Assembly: GCA_020426395.1 (NCBI GenBank)
Contig: JAGQQC010000002.1
Coordinates: 1-36,363 of the forward strand
Reading direction: 5' to 3'
DNA from: Planctomycetaceae bacterium
GTDB lineage: Bacteria > Planctomycetota > Planctomycetia > Planctomycetales > Planctomycetaceae
Length of the DNA stretch: 36,363 nt
This document shows, one piece after another, positions 24,391 to 34,260 of the stretch (positions within the stretch are counted from its first letter, which is position 1; every line of letters starts with the position of its first letter). Under the pieces are notes generated by a model. That model did not search any database and was not told the origin of the DNA. It worked only from the letters and a program-made list of their open reading frames with translations. Made by a program: the position numbers and the translations under genes.

Positions 24391-25791
24391 TTACTTCCCG
24401 TAGAGAATTTCGCCCATGTTCTGCTTATAGGCTTCGACACCCGGCTGCCCATACGGATTGATCCCGATGAGCCGCCCTTCAACCACGGTGGCCAGCATCA
24501 ACATCTGCAGCGCCTGCCCCAAGGTGTAAGCGTCCAGTTTCGGGAACAACAGATCGGCCGTGGGGCGATCCACCTCCGCGTACGCTTTATTTGTCCCTTT
24601 AATGGCCGCGTCCAACAGATTCGGCAACGCTTTTCCATTGAGGCGGTTTAATTGATCCTGGTCACGATCAGCATTCACCTGCGGTACCGGAACGGGTTTG
24701 GTGCCAGGTTCTTCAACGATGACGTTGGTGATCAGTTTGTCACGAACGCCTTCCTGGTGCTGTTGCCCTCGGCTATGCAAGTCGCGTGTGTTGACGACGG
24801 TCAGCGGCAATGCTCCTTTTTCCTCCTTGCCAATACTTTCCGCAAGCAGTTGATCGTACCACAATCCAAAAGCTTCCAGCCGGGAGCCCCACGTCGAAAG
24901 AATGCGTGCTGAAAGCCCTTTGTTCTTTTCAAGTAAATGACAGACACCTGTGTAATCGAGAACTGGATTTTCGCCAATCGGAGCCGTTCGAAACTGCTCG
25001 GTCATATCGGCCGCTCCTTGCAGAAGGGCATCGATATCAATCCCCATGACTGCCGCAGGAAACAAACCGACTGCCGTAAACACGGAGAACCGACCACCGA
25101 CTCCATCCGGAATCGGAAAAATGGCAGGGTATCCCGAGGCATTCGAGAGATCGCGAAGTTTTCCTGTTTCGCCCGTGATGGGGACTACCCACTCGGTCGC
25201 CGCTTTGGAATCGGCTCCATAACAGTTCTCTAGTGCCTCGCGAAACAATCGGAAGGCAACCGCCGTTTCGAGTGTTCCGCCCGATTTGCTAATGACGGTC
25301 ATCCCCCAGTGCGAATCTTGCGCATCGGCCTGAAGAATTTCCAGCAAAGCTGCTGTCTCATCATTATCCATGTTATTCCCCGCGAAGTAGAGCCGGGGAA
25401 TATTTCCACGACTGGAACGAGGAAGGTCATTGTGATACGGATGACAGAGCGCTTCAAAGAGCGCCCGCATGCCCATATAAGATCCGCCGATACCCAGCAC
25501 AACGAATCGATCAATTTGCGGCTGCAGTTTACCGGCCGTCTCTTTCATTTGTCCCAGGAGACTCTCTGCTCCTTTGGCTTTCTGTTCCTCCAGCAGATTC
25601 GCCGGCAACATTATGAACCCGGAATCGAGCGGTTGCTTCTGATCGGGGATGCTTTCGCCGGAGGTGAGCAGGTCCACATCGGCAAGCGTCTCCGCACGGG
25701 CCGCTTCCAGATCAGGCTTCAGATCATTCCAGTCGGCGGAGGGAATTTGTGAAATCGCGGGTTGGGGTTGGTACTTGAGCGAAGTGCCCAT
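24391..25791 (-). CDS. pgi: Glucose-6-phosphate isomerase
   Basis: A 466-residue protein of the shorter (Bacillus-like) phosphoglucose isomerase type. Visible marks are the sugar-phosphate loop FVVLGIGGSYMGMRALFEAL, the SIS-like motif VISKSGGTLETAVAFRL, the GSRLEAFGLWYDQLLAESIGKE block and LHSRGQQHQEG with a His near residue 339. It interconverts glucose 6-phosphate and fructose 6-phosphate in the cytoplasm for glycolysis and gluconeogenesis. I prefer ATG 25791 to the adjoining in-frame TTG 25794. No strong ribosome site is visible. It is the first gene of a likely two-gene unit with the UPF0173 gene. Confidence 0.95.
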   Translation of the reverse strand: MGTSLKYQPQPAISQIPSADWNDLKPDLEAARAETLADVDLLTSGESIPDQKQPLDSGFIMLPANLLEEQKAKGAESLLGQMKETAGKLQPQIDRFVVLGIGGSYMGMRALFEALCHPYHNDLPRSSRGNIPRLYFAGNNMDNDETAALLEILQADAQDSHWGMTVISKSGGTLETAVAFRLFREALENCYGADSKAATEWVVPITGETGKLRDLSNASGYPAIFPIPDGVGGRFSVFTAVGLFPAAVMGIDIDALLQGAADMTEQFRTAPIGENPVLDYTGVCHLLEKNKGLSARILSTWGSRLEAFGLWYDQLLAESIGKEEKGALPLTVVNTRDLHSRGQQHQEGVRDKLITNVIVEEPGTKPVPVPQVNADRDQDQLNRLNGKALPNLLDAAIKGTNKAYAEVDRPTADLLFPKLDAYTLGQALQMLMLATVVEGRLIGINPYGQPGVEAYKQNMGEILYGK

Positions 25792-26022
25792 CAATTCGGT
25801 TCCAGTTCTGCAGATAGAGGAGCAGGGAAAGCCAGGTGGGGAAAATCAAACGGCGCTAGCTTCAATATTACAGAACTTGACTTCAGGTATGAAGGTTTTC
25901 GTGACCGAATTTCCAATCGACTTCTGCGTAAATTTGAAGTGATCCTAAAACCCTCTGATGGCTCACATTCTCCTTTATATTACTGATTGTAGAACAACCA
26001 CACCCCAGTTTTAGGCGAGGTT

Positions 26023-26493
26023 CTACTCCGACGCCTGCTGCGAAGTCTGTGTGCGAAAAAGCCCGCCACGCATAAGAGCATAGCGATGCGACAGAAAATT
26101 TCGCCCATAATGTTTCAACATCTGCTGGTAGCTGATCATGAGACCATATCCGAAACTGACCCCCAACAAATTCGCGAGCATGTCGTATGGGTCACAAGTT
26201 CGATTGGGTACCCAAAATTGCAAACACTCTGTAATAAATGCAAAAGCGACTGCCGACCCCAAGCCCGTCGCCCGCCGCAAAGGGGTACATAAACTCAGAA
26301 TGAAAAACGTCACCATACTAAATACGACCAGATGAATCACCAAATCGCCACGCAAGGTCTGTTCCTGCAACTGTTGCAGGTTTTGCGGAGGGTGAGGCGT
26401 TAACAGGCACCATGTGACCATCAACAGTAATAGCGCACAACAAATCCGAGCCCATGGCGCGCGAAGTTCTGGCAAAGGGAGATTTTGCTCCAT
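26023..26493 (-). CDS. VanZ-like family membrane protein
   Basis: A 156-residue protein with four hydrophobic segments and the VanZ-like pattern: a first TM, then GDLVIHLVVFSMVTFFILS, AFAFITECLQFWVPNRTCDPYDMLANLLGVSFG and a short charged tail. The ECLQ...PNR...D..D...N core is the family hallmark. VanZ homologues confer low-level teicoplanin resistance in enterococci, but most family members have no assigned role. GAGG about five nt before ATG 26493 supports the start. The gene stands alone: 228 bp separate it from pgi, and it diverges from the FHA coiled-coil gene. Confidence 0.85.
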   Translation of the reverse strand: MEQNLPLPELRAPWARICCALLLLMVTWCLLTPHPPQNLQQLQEQTLRGDLVIHLVVFSMVTFFILSLCTPLRRATGLGSAVAFAFITECLQFWVPNRTCDPYDMLANLLGVSFGYGLMISYQQMLKHYGRNFLSHRYALMRGGLFRTQTSQQASE

Positions 26494-26853
26494 GGAATCC
26501 TCATTTCGCGTGAAAGCGGGAAGTTTGGGGAACTATTGTCAGTCGGACAACATGCAAAAAGCTTGCCGAACAAAGCGGATGTTTCGCCTTCTAGGATCGT
26601 CCAGTATCTATTCGTCCGGTTTCAGAGTTTGGACAAATTTGGACCACTCTTCCATGCCGAGAATAACAGACAGCGAGACTCTCTGCGGTCAAAATATGTC
26701 TATTGTCCAATGGGATCAGAAGATCGGCAAACAGCCTAACCCGGTTCTGACGATTTCGTTGAGTTTTCAGGCAACAGATCTAGAACGAAATCATCTCCTT
26801 GACCAACTTCTCGTTGAACAGGTAATTCCCCAAAAAGATTGGAGCGACTTGGG
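26494..26853. other. 360-bp divergent intergenic region
   Basis: No convincing gene. TTTGGAC occurs twice with a 10-bp period (26628-26634, 26638-26644). TTGACC at 26799-26804 followed 18 bp later by TAATTC (26823-26828) is a weak promoter candidate for the FHA coiled-coil gene, with the start codon 25 bp further on. Nothing else stands out. Confidence 0.4.
26841..26844 (+). promoter_or_regulatory. Ribosome binding site that decides the start of the FHA coiled-coil gene
   Basis: GGAG lies nine nt before ATG 26854. An upstream in-frame TTG at 26839 would place this site inside the coding region, so ATG 26854 is preferred. Confidence 0.5.
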
Positions 26854-29800
26854 ATGTCGAACCGCTCTGACAATTCAGACTTTTCGATGGAAGACAATGA
26901 TGTCGTACTGGTATTAATGCCAGTCGATCATTCTTCCGATATACCGGCGCTGGCTGCCCGGCAAGGTGTCTCCACGATTGGAAGCACAGATGACAATACG
27001 CTCGTCGTGCAGGCCAAAGGGATTGAACCTTACCACTGCTCGATTCTGGTAGAAGATTCTAAAGTTCTGGTTGAAGCCCATGGCTCCCAGACAATGATCA
27101 ATCAGAACAGCATTGAAAAAGCAGAATTAAAAGTCGGAGATGTCTTAACCTTAGGTTCTGTGGAGTTTTCCGTCGTTTCGAATGAGGAATTTCTGGAAAA
27201 CGGAAATACCGCTTCGCTGGTCATTAATTCCCCGGAAGGTTTTGAGCATGATTCCGCTGAAGAACTTGCGGAGGACTTGAGTTTAGATGGTCTACTGAGT
27301 CCCGAGGAACTGTTCGGGACTGCCACGGACGAACCGGAAATTCCTACAGGGGTCAATCTCTCCGAACAAGCTTCTGCAGTTGAACCTGCTGATGAGGACT
27401 CCACCGAGAACGATCTGGAGATCGATGAAAACCTGCTCGCAAGTATTCTGACCGACGCGGAAGAGGAAGAAACCGCTCACTCCGACCTGGATGGTGAAAC
27501 GGAAGCAGACCTTGAAGCGAAATTACTGGCCGATCTTAACTTGCTCGATGAAGCCTCCTCTTCATCCACAGAGGAAGAAGCACCCCTCCTTTCTGTTGAA
27601 CAAGACCTGGAAACAGAAAATGATGAACCGGCTGAAGCCGCCCTGAACGAAGAGGCTATCGAGGAAGAAGAGACTTCTCCTGCACCAGTATCCACAGAGA
27701 CTCTTGAGTCAGTACTGACTGCGGAACTCGAAGCCGATGAAGAAACTGCCGTTACGGATGAACTTGAGAGCCCTGCTGAAGAGCTTGACGAAGTAAGCGA
27801 CCCGGCAATGGAAATGGACGCCTCTGAGGATCTGCTCTCCAATCTGCCCAATATGGAAGAACTCTCGATGCAGCCAGAAGAATCTGCGGAACTTCTGGAA
27901 GAGGAAGAGACGGAAGCAGACACACCCGAAATAGAGCTGATTGAACAAGACAGCTTTGAAGAAGAGGTTGTAGAAACAGACGTCCCGGAAATGTCTGATT
28001 CCCTTCCCAGTTCACCAGCATTTGAGCTGAACGATGAAATGAATGCTCTGCTCGATTCTGTAGCGGAACAGAAAAAGCGAACCGAGCCGAGCGGTGAAGA
28101 AGTATCTCTCGAAGAACTGGAACAAATTTACGAAGAACATCGGCAGAGCGAATCTGATAATGCAGATACTGCCGCCGCAATAGAAGAATTAATGGCCGCG
28201 GAAATCGCAGATGAAGAGCCCGATTCAGACGACGTGGATATCCAAGCCGCGCTTTCCGATCTGGATGCCGCTTTAGAAGTTTCGGAATCCTTAGGAAAAC
28301 CGGAAACGGACTCTACTGAAGACGAAGCAGAACCGCAGGAAGAATCCCTTACAGATTCTCTCGAAAATATTCTGCTTGAAGAAGCTTCGTCCCTCAGCGC
28401 AGAAGTCGAGGAAATTCTCGAACCGGCTGCCCCTGCCGAAGAACATGCTGAACTGGAGGATCTGGATGAATCTCCGGAAACAGAAATGGCGATGGCTTCT
28501 GTTTCTGAACCAGAATTGACCGCCGAAGCTGATTTCGGTTTATCGGAAAGCATGGACTTGTTCGGAGCCTCTGAAAGTGATGCTGAACAAGCAGACGGAT
28601 CCGTCGGCGGTGGAGAAGACACAGAGCATTCCAGCTTGATGATGTTGGCTGAAGATGAACCTGCGGATTCTGAAGATTCTGGTTCTGGTTTGAATCCCGA
28701 AGCAAATCGAGAAACCGTCGAAGAACATTTCACAACAGCGGTCTCAACAGAACGAGAAGGGCACACAACCACGAAGACGGAATGGGAAACGGATCTTACT
28801 GAGGAGGACAATTACTCAGAAGATGAACCCACTCAGTCAGTGACATCGAAGCAACATCGTTCTCAGACAGATGAAGACGCGGTTCAGACAATCAAGCAGG
28901 AACTGGAAAAACAACTGGCTGCCTTACAGAACCAGCTTCTGCTCCAGCAATCGAAGATTGAAGAAAACCTGAACGAGCAATCCGAGCGAGTGAACGCCGT
29001 AGCCCATTGGCAACAACGCTCTGCTGAAGCGATTACCCGTGTTCAGGAAGCAGATGAAAAAGAGAAACTGATTCAGGAGCAGTTAGCCGCTCTACAAGAA
29101 GAGACCGAAAGAGCCCTCGCACGTCGACAACAAATCGATCGCGAAATCCGCCTGGAACAAGATCAACTGGCTCGCCATCGCAATCAAGCGGCGATGGAGG
29201 AAGCACTGACCCGCGAGAATCTGAAAAAGCTGGAAGCAGAAGAACTTCGTCTGCAAGCGGTCCAGAAAGAGATGGAGGCAAATCGGAAGACCTTCCAGAT
29301 TCAACAAGAGAAAACGGAACAGTTACAACAAAAACTGAAAGAACGCGAACAGGATCTGACATCGCGCCGTTCTGAAGTTGAAGAACTGCAACAAGACCTG
29401 GATTCCCGCGAAAAACAACTTGCGGAACAGGAATTCGCTCTGAAATTGCAGCGGGAGGAGTACGAACTTGCCCGCAAAGGTTGGGAAGCGGAACGTGCCG
29501 CACAAAATGAACAACTGAAAGCCCGCTTAAAGGGAGCCGTCCATTGGGAAGAAGCTCTCACGGCCCGGGAACAAGAAATTGAAACACGTTCTTCCGATAT
29601 CGAAGAAAGCATCGTTGCTGAAAAGAACCGGTTGCAGGCCACCCGAGAAGAATTACAGCAGTTAAAAGAGGAAGTCCAGTCCCTCGAAGGTCAGAAACAG
29701 CAACTTCTGAATCGAGAAGAATTACTGCAATCCGAATCCGCCGATTGGGAAGAGCGTACGCAGTTGCTGGCGCAACGGGAAACTTATCTGGCCGAACAGG

Positions 29801-32187
29801 AAAACTCCCTCCGTATTCGTGAGGAAGAACTCACCGAGGCAATCGACAAGCTGGCAGAAGAACAAGCCAATCTGAAAAACAACACGATTGAAGAAACAGA
29901 TCGCCTGGAAAAACGGCGGGAGGATCTGGAACACCAGATCAAATCCCAGAAAGCTGAACTGAACGATCTTCAGGATCAACTCGCGGATGATCGAAAAGAA
30001 TTCGAGCAGGCACGAACCGCGCTGGAAACCGAACGTCAGCAACTTGCCGAAGAAAAAGAGTCTCTTGACGATGAACGAACACGACTCCAGAAATGGGAAG
30101 AGTCGATTGAGGCACATATCGCCGAAGAACTCACCCGTCGCCTGGCCACCGACCGGGAAACGCTTGAAGCGGAACGTCTGCATTTCGAAGAGCAAACGGG
30201 CGAGTTAACAGAAAAAGAACATCAGATCGCGGCCGCCGAACGCAAACTTTCCGAGGCGATGGTCCGGCTAGAAAAACTGGAGAAGGACAACTCACGGCTC
30301 CAGGAAGAAAAAGAACGTCTCGAAAAAGAACTGGAATCTTCCGAATCGCGGAGAGAGCAAGTTCAGTCGATGCTCAATCAGAATCTGGATCAACTGGATA
30401 ACCTGAAAGAGAAAATCGAACTGGAGCGAAGCGCGCTGCTCGAAGCCGAAATGAAACATATGGAGAGCGAACACCAACGCACTGAGCAGTTGGAACAACT
30501 CTCCGATAGCTTGCTCACCTCACAGAAACAGTTGGAACAACTGGAATCTCGCTACGAGGAACTGGAAGAGCAACACCAGCAATTGTCAGACGAAAAAGAG
30601 AAGCTGCAGCACACCTACCATGACTTACTGGAGCAGCAGGAAGAACTTGCCAATCAACTGGAAACGCTACAAGCCAATCACGAAGAATCGTCTGAACGGG
30701 CGGCTGAAGCGCAATCTCTTCTGGACACTGAGCGTACTGCTCAAGCGGAACTAGAGGCCGCCCGCGCTGAAATCGAAACACTGCAAAGTGATTTGCAAAA
30801 CGAGCGCAATCAACTCGAAGAGCAAGAAACCGCTCTGATGTCCGAACGGAACCAGTTGGAAGAAGAACGAAATCAACTGGTTGAAAACCGGGACGAACTC
30901 AGTGCAGAGCGGGAAGAGCTGGAGACATTACGTTCGACCCTGAAACAGCAACAACAAGAAATTGAAAAGCTGGAAGTACAACTTCGGGAACGTTTGTCGA
31001 AAACGGACACCGCCGCCTCCTACAGCGATAGTCAAGCACAGAACTCGCTTGACCGGGAGGACGTCAGCGAACTTGACCCTCTGCTCGCCACAAATGATGA
31101 CATGGCCATGATTGCAGGCTTGGATACTTCATCCCTCCTGGATGAACCCGATGAATTCGAGCCGGTTAACGAATCGACCGCCGAGGAACCAGAGAGCGAG
31201 CTACCAGAAGACCAACATATCCAGGACACAAATGACTTCACCGAGGAACCTGCTGCGACCGCAGAAGAAAATGTTGCCGCTCCCTCACATATCAAAGAAT
31301 CAAGCAGTGGGCAATTGAACTCACTCCGTTCCCAACTGGCTGATTTATTTGACATGCACGAAGAGCAACACGCACAGGGAAAAGAGAATATTTCCCCTGA
31401 AACAGCCGCTCTACCAGATTTCGACGACGATGAATTGAACTCGTTGGAAACCGCTCAAGAACTCGACTCATCCCCAGAAGACATGGCAGCGGAAGCATCC
31501 GATGAATCTCTGGACTCGGAAGAAGGCTCGGAGGGTGGAGGCGATGAAGACAGCATCGAAGCCTACATGCGTCGCCTGATTGCACGCACAAAGCGGGGTA
31601 CAGCTGGAGAAGAGTTTGAAGCGTCCAAAACGAAAAGCTCCTTCCTCAATAAACCACTCCCTACGGCGGCCCCCAAACCAAAAGAAATTGCACCCGAACA
31701 ATCTGTTTCAGCAGAACCAGAGCCTCCCTCCCGACCCGTTCGGGAACGGGCCAAGATAGATGCGAATGAAGTGCGGGCCAACTTGAATACTCTACGAGAG
31801 GTTGCAAACGCCAATGCCCGCACGGCTCTGGCAACTCACTCGACGAAGCAACTTCGTGAAACGTTGATGCTCAAACTGATTGTCACCGTCGTCGCCATGG
31901 TGATTACGGCCATCTTTGCTTTCAGTGGGCTCTGGAGCGAAGAATCTTACACTTGGCAGACAATCGCCGCCGCTACCATTGCCTGTGGTATGTTGTACGA
32001 ATACTTCCGTTCATTCATGAAGATCAAGCAAACAGAATCGATCAGTCGAATCAAAGATCGCATGGAAGAAGGACGGGATATGACCATCGAAAAAACAGAC
32101 GACCTCGTCGAGGAATTCCAGGAGGAAGAAGCCCCCGAGCTGGAATTAGAAGACGAGAACCTGGATGAAAACTCGACCAAATCCTGA
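26854..32187 (+). CDS. Giant FHA-like / coiled-coil / two-TM protein
   Basis: A 1777-residue protein. Residues about 17-108 look like a forkhead-associated domain: TIGSTDDNTLVV at 41-52, H61, MINQNS at 81-86, and VGDVLTLGSVEFSV. The Arg and Ser that bind phosphothreonine in most FHA domains are replaced (GS at 43-44, PYHC at 59-62), so phosphopeptide binding is uncertain. Residues 110-660 are extremely rich in Glu, Asp and Ser. About 677-1385 is a near-continuous coiled coil, rich in Gln, Glu, Leu and Arg. A second acidic linker leads to two TM segments (about 1671-1694 and 1700-1718) and an acidic tail. The protein should be membrane-anchored at its C-terminus with the rod and FHA end in the cytoplasm. 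No family I know has this whole layout. Role unknown; a structural or tethering function fits best. Confidence 0.85.
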   Translation: MSNRSDNSDFSMEDNDVVLVLMPVDHSSDIPALAARQGVSTIGSTDDNTLVVQAKGIEPYHCSILVEDSKVLVEAHGSQTMINQNSIEKAELKVGDVLTLGSVEFSVVSNEEFLENGNTASLVINSPEGFEHDSAEELAEDLSLDGLLSPEELFGTATDEPEIPTGVNLSEQASAVEPADEDSTENDLEIDENLLASILTDAEEEETAHSDLDGETEADLEAKLLADLNLLDEASSSSTEEEAPLLSVEQDLETENDEPAEAALNEEAIEEEETSPAPVSTETLESVLTAELEADEETAVTDELESPAEELDEVSDPAMEMDASEDLLSNLPNMEELSMQPEESAELLEEEETEADTPEIELIEQDSFEEEVVETDVPEMSDSLPSSPAFELNDEMNALLDSVAEQKKRTEPSGEEVSLEELEQIYEEHRQSESDNADTAAAIEELMAAEIADEEPDSDDVDIQAALSDLDAALEVSESLGKPETDSTEDEAEPQEESLTDSLENILLEEASSLSAEVEEILEPAAPAEEHAELEDLDESPETEMAMASVSEPELTAEADFGLSESMDLFGASESDAEQADGSVGGGEDTEHSSLMMLAEDEPADSEDSGSGLNPEANRETVEEHFTTAVSTEREGHTTTKTEWETDLTEEDNYSEDEPTQSVTSKQHRSQTDEDAVQTIKQELEKQLAALQNQLLLQQSKIEENLNEQSERVNAVAHWQQRSAEAITRVQEADEKEKLIQEQLAALQEETERALARRQQIDREIRLEQDQLARHRNQAAMEEALTRENLKKLEAEELRLQAVQKEMEANRKTFQIQQEKTEQLQQKLKEREQDLTSRRSEVEELQQDLDSREKQLAEQEFALKLQREEYELARKGWEAERAAQNEQLKARLKGAVHWEEALTAREQEIETRSSDIEESIVAEKNRLQATREELQQLKEEVQSLEGQKQQLLNREELLQSESADWEERTQLLAQRETYLAEQENSLRIREEELTEAIDKLAEEQANLKNNTIEETDRLEKRREDLEHQIKSQKAELNDLQDQLADDRKEFEQARTALETERQQLAEEKESLDDERTRLQKWEESIEAHIAEELTRRLATDRETLEAERLHFEEQTGELTEKEHQIAAAERKLSEAMVRLEKLEKDNSRLQEEKERLEKELESSESRREQVQSMLNQNLDQLDNLKEKIELERSALLEAEMKHMESEHQRTEQLEQLSDSLLTSQKQLEQLESRYEELEEQHQQLSDEKEKLQHTYHDLLEQQEELANQLETLQANHEESSERAAEAQSLLDTERTAQAELEAARAEIETLQSDLQNERNQLEEQETALMSERNQLEEERNQLVENRDELSAEREELETLRSTLKQQQQEIEKLEVQLRERLSKTDTAASYSDSQAQNSLDREDVSELDPLLATNDDMAMIAGLDTSSLLDEPDEFEPVNESTAEEPESELPEDQHIQDTNDFTEEPAATAEENVAAPSHIKESSSGQLNSLRSQLADLFDMHEEQHAQGKENISPETAALPDFDDDELNSLETAQELDSSPEDMAAEASDESLDSEEGSEGGGDEDSIEAYMRRLIARTKRGTAGEEFEASKTKSSFLNKPLPTAAPKPKEIAPEQSVSAEPEPPSRPVRERAKIDANEVRANLNTLREVANANARTALATHSTKQLRETLMLKLIVTVVAMVITAIFAFSGLWSEESYTWQTIAAATIACGMLYEYFRSFMKIKQTESISRIKDRMEEGRDMTIEKTDDLVEEFQEEEAPELELEDENLDENSTKS

Positions 32188-32223
32188 TTGAGGTTGCGTG
32201 CAAACATGCTCAACCTGAACCAA

Positions 32224-34215
32224 TCACTCGCTTGATCGACTCCAGATGGCAGAATACCGGTCGTGAACTGTTTCGCAGTCTGGCAAACTTTCCACAAACA
32301 ACCGGCCATAATGGCGACCCAGAATTCGGGGGTCGAGAATCACAACCTGACCTGAATCCTGTTGCGTCCTGATCAACCGCCCGAATCCTTGCTTCAGCTT
32401 GATAATCGCCTCAGGTACCTGATACTCCATGAATGGATTTTGACCGTTGGCCTTGAGCGCTTCGATACGTGCTTCCAAGAGAGGATGATCGGGAACACTA
32501 AACGGCAATCGGGTAATAATTACGTTTTGGAGCGCTTCGCCCGGGACATCGACTCCCTGCCAGAAACTATCTGTACCGAACAAGACAGCCCGCGGATCCT
32601 TCTTAAACCGGTCCAGCATTGCCGACCGTGGCAGCCCATCTCCCTGACAATATAATGTCAGTCGATTGGCAATAAGAAAATTCTGTACCTGCTGTGCCGT
32701 TCGTTGAAGCATGCGATAGCTGGTAAAGAGCACAAACGCCCGTCCTTCGGTCTGGGCAACATAATGCTCAATACATCGGGCGACTGCCGTTTCATACTCA
32801 CGGGAATTCGGATCGGGCATCTCCTCCAGTAAAATTAAGCGGGCCTGTTCACGATAGTTGAACGGACTCCCCAGTTTTTTCTCGATGGCGGAAGTCAAAC
32901 CGAGCCGGCTCTTCGCATAATTAAAATCATTCTTTCCGACGGCGATCGTGGCACTCGTCAGAATGACACTGTTCTGTTGATGAAATAACTCTTCCCTTAG
33001 TTGTGGACCGACATTAACCGGAGCACTTACTAATCGCGTATTCTGCTTCCGACTACCGGAAAGTTCCATCCAGTACACTGCCTCGTCGATATTCTGCGAC
33101 ATCCAGGCCTCTAGTGCATCAGCCTGCCCCTGGCAACGCTCGGCAGCAGCCAACAATTCCACCCGGTCTTCTTCGCTTAAATGTTCGGTCCCCAACACCA
33201 GGCGCCCTGCCAATTGACGCAAATAGTGACTCAATTCCTCCCGCAGGGGAGGGGCCGTGTGGATACGCCCGTTTTCTTTACCGGTTTGCTCCTGCCAGGT
33301 GCGCAAGTCGTAAAAGAATTCCTTCGCCTGAAGCCGAATTGCGCCGACCAACTGTTTCAGTTCATCAAGTTGGTATTGCTCCAATAACCCTTTCCGGGCG
33401 CGATCGTTATAAAGTCGATTGAGTAGATACTCCACCTGACCGCTGGAAAACGTGATTCCCAGATATTCACTCGCCACCGATTCAATCGTATGCGCTTCAT
33501 CCAGAATGACGACATCATAGTCGGGTATCAGACTGGCTCCTTCCCGGCGGAGAGCCAGATCGGAAAAGAACAAAGCATGGTTCACCACCAACAGATCCGC
33601 ATTCCAGATACGCCGGCGATCCTTGTAATAGAAGCACTTGTCATACGTCGGACACTTTTTGCCCAGGCAGTTCCCGTGTTCACTCTGAACTTCCGCCCAA
33701 ACCTGCGGTTGCGGTGCAAAAGAGAGATCCGAACGACTCCCATCATGCGTTTCCAACGACCAGTCAAGAATACTTTGCAGATCCTGTAATTGATCTGAAT
33801 CGTTAAACAGAGAATGCGCCTTCTCCATCGCCCCCTTCATACGGCGGAGCGAGAGATAATTTGTGCGTCCCTTAACTAATACGGCGGAAAATTCGAGAGG
33901 CAAAACCGCATTTAAGAATGGGATATCTCGCTGAATCAACTGCTCCTGCAAACTGATCGTATGCGTGGAAACAACGATTCGCTTCCGTTTATTCCCCTCA
34001 TGACGACGTCCATAAGCAGCCAGGATGGCGGGCACCAGGTAGGCAAAGCTTTTCCCGACCCCCGTTCCAGCCTCAATCAGCGCATGCTCCCCTTCGACAA
34101 TGGCCCGGGCAACTTCATCCGCCATTTCCAGTTGTTCGGGACGTTCTTCGTACTGCTCCAACCGCCGTGCAATCGGTCCCGAATTTCCTAATACTTCCCG
34201 TGGAGTCAGTTCCAC
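32224..34215 (-). CDS. DinG-type ATP-dependent DNA helicase
   Basis: A 663-residue superfamily 2, XPD/DinG-like helicase that unwinds DNA 5' to 3', or R-loops, during repair and replication restart. It has Walker A EAGTGVGKS (residues 48-56), DEAH box ILDEAH (237-242) and motif VI QGFGRLIRT near the end. The Fe-S domain keeps three cysteines (C183, C188, C194) at the spacing of E. coli DinG, but the first one is Ser in GRTNYLSLRR (S122). The start is GTG 34215, with only a weak AGTAGA upstream. It lies 45 bp behind the FHA-GAF-phosphatase gene in the same direction, probably in one transcript. There is no exonuclease domain. Confidence 0.92.
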   Translation of the reverse strand: MELTPREVLGNSGPIARRLEQYEERPEQLEMADEVARAIVEGEHALIEAGTGVGKSFAYLVPAILAAYGRRHEGNKRKRIVVSTHTISLQEQLIQRDIPFLNAVLPLEFSAVLVKGRTNYLSLRRMKGAMEKAHSLFNDSDQLQDLQSILDWSLETHDGSRSDLSFAPQPQVWAEVQSEHGNCLGKKCPTYDKCFYYKDRRRIWNADLLVVNHALFFSDLALRREGASLIPDYDVVILDEAHTIESVASEYLGITFSSGQVEYLLNRLYNDRARKGLLEQYQLDELKQLVGAIRLQAKEFFYDLRTWQEQTGKENGRIHTAPPLREELSHYLRQLAGRLVLGTEHLSEEDRVELLAAAERCQGQADALEAWMSQNIDEAVYWMELSGSRKQNTRLVSAPVNVGPQLREELFHQQNSVILTSATIAVGKNDFNYAKSRLGLTSAIEKKLGSPFNYREQARLILLEEMPDPNSREYETAVARCIEHYVAQTEGRAFVLFTSYRMLQRTAQQVQNFLIANRLTLYCQGDGLPRSAMLDRFKKDPRAVLFGTDSFWQGVDVPGEALQNVIITRLPFSVPDHPLLEARIEALKANGQNPFMEYQVPEAIIKLKQGFGRLIRTQQDSGQVVILDPRILGRHYGRLFVESLPDCETVHDRYSAIWSRSSE

Positions 34216-34260
34216 TCTACTTCACATTCCCTTATCACAATGAACGATTTCGCTTCTCAG

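Noticed and set aside
27477-28811. Ser-rich open frames on the minus strand
   Set aside because: They mirror the Glu/Asp-rich coding region of the FHA coiled-coil gene and have no independent start signals or domains.
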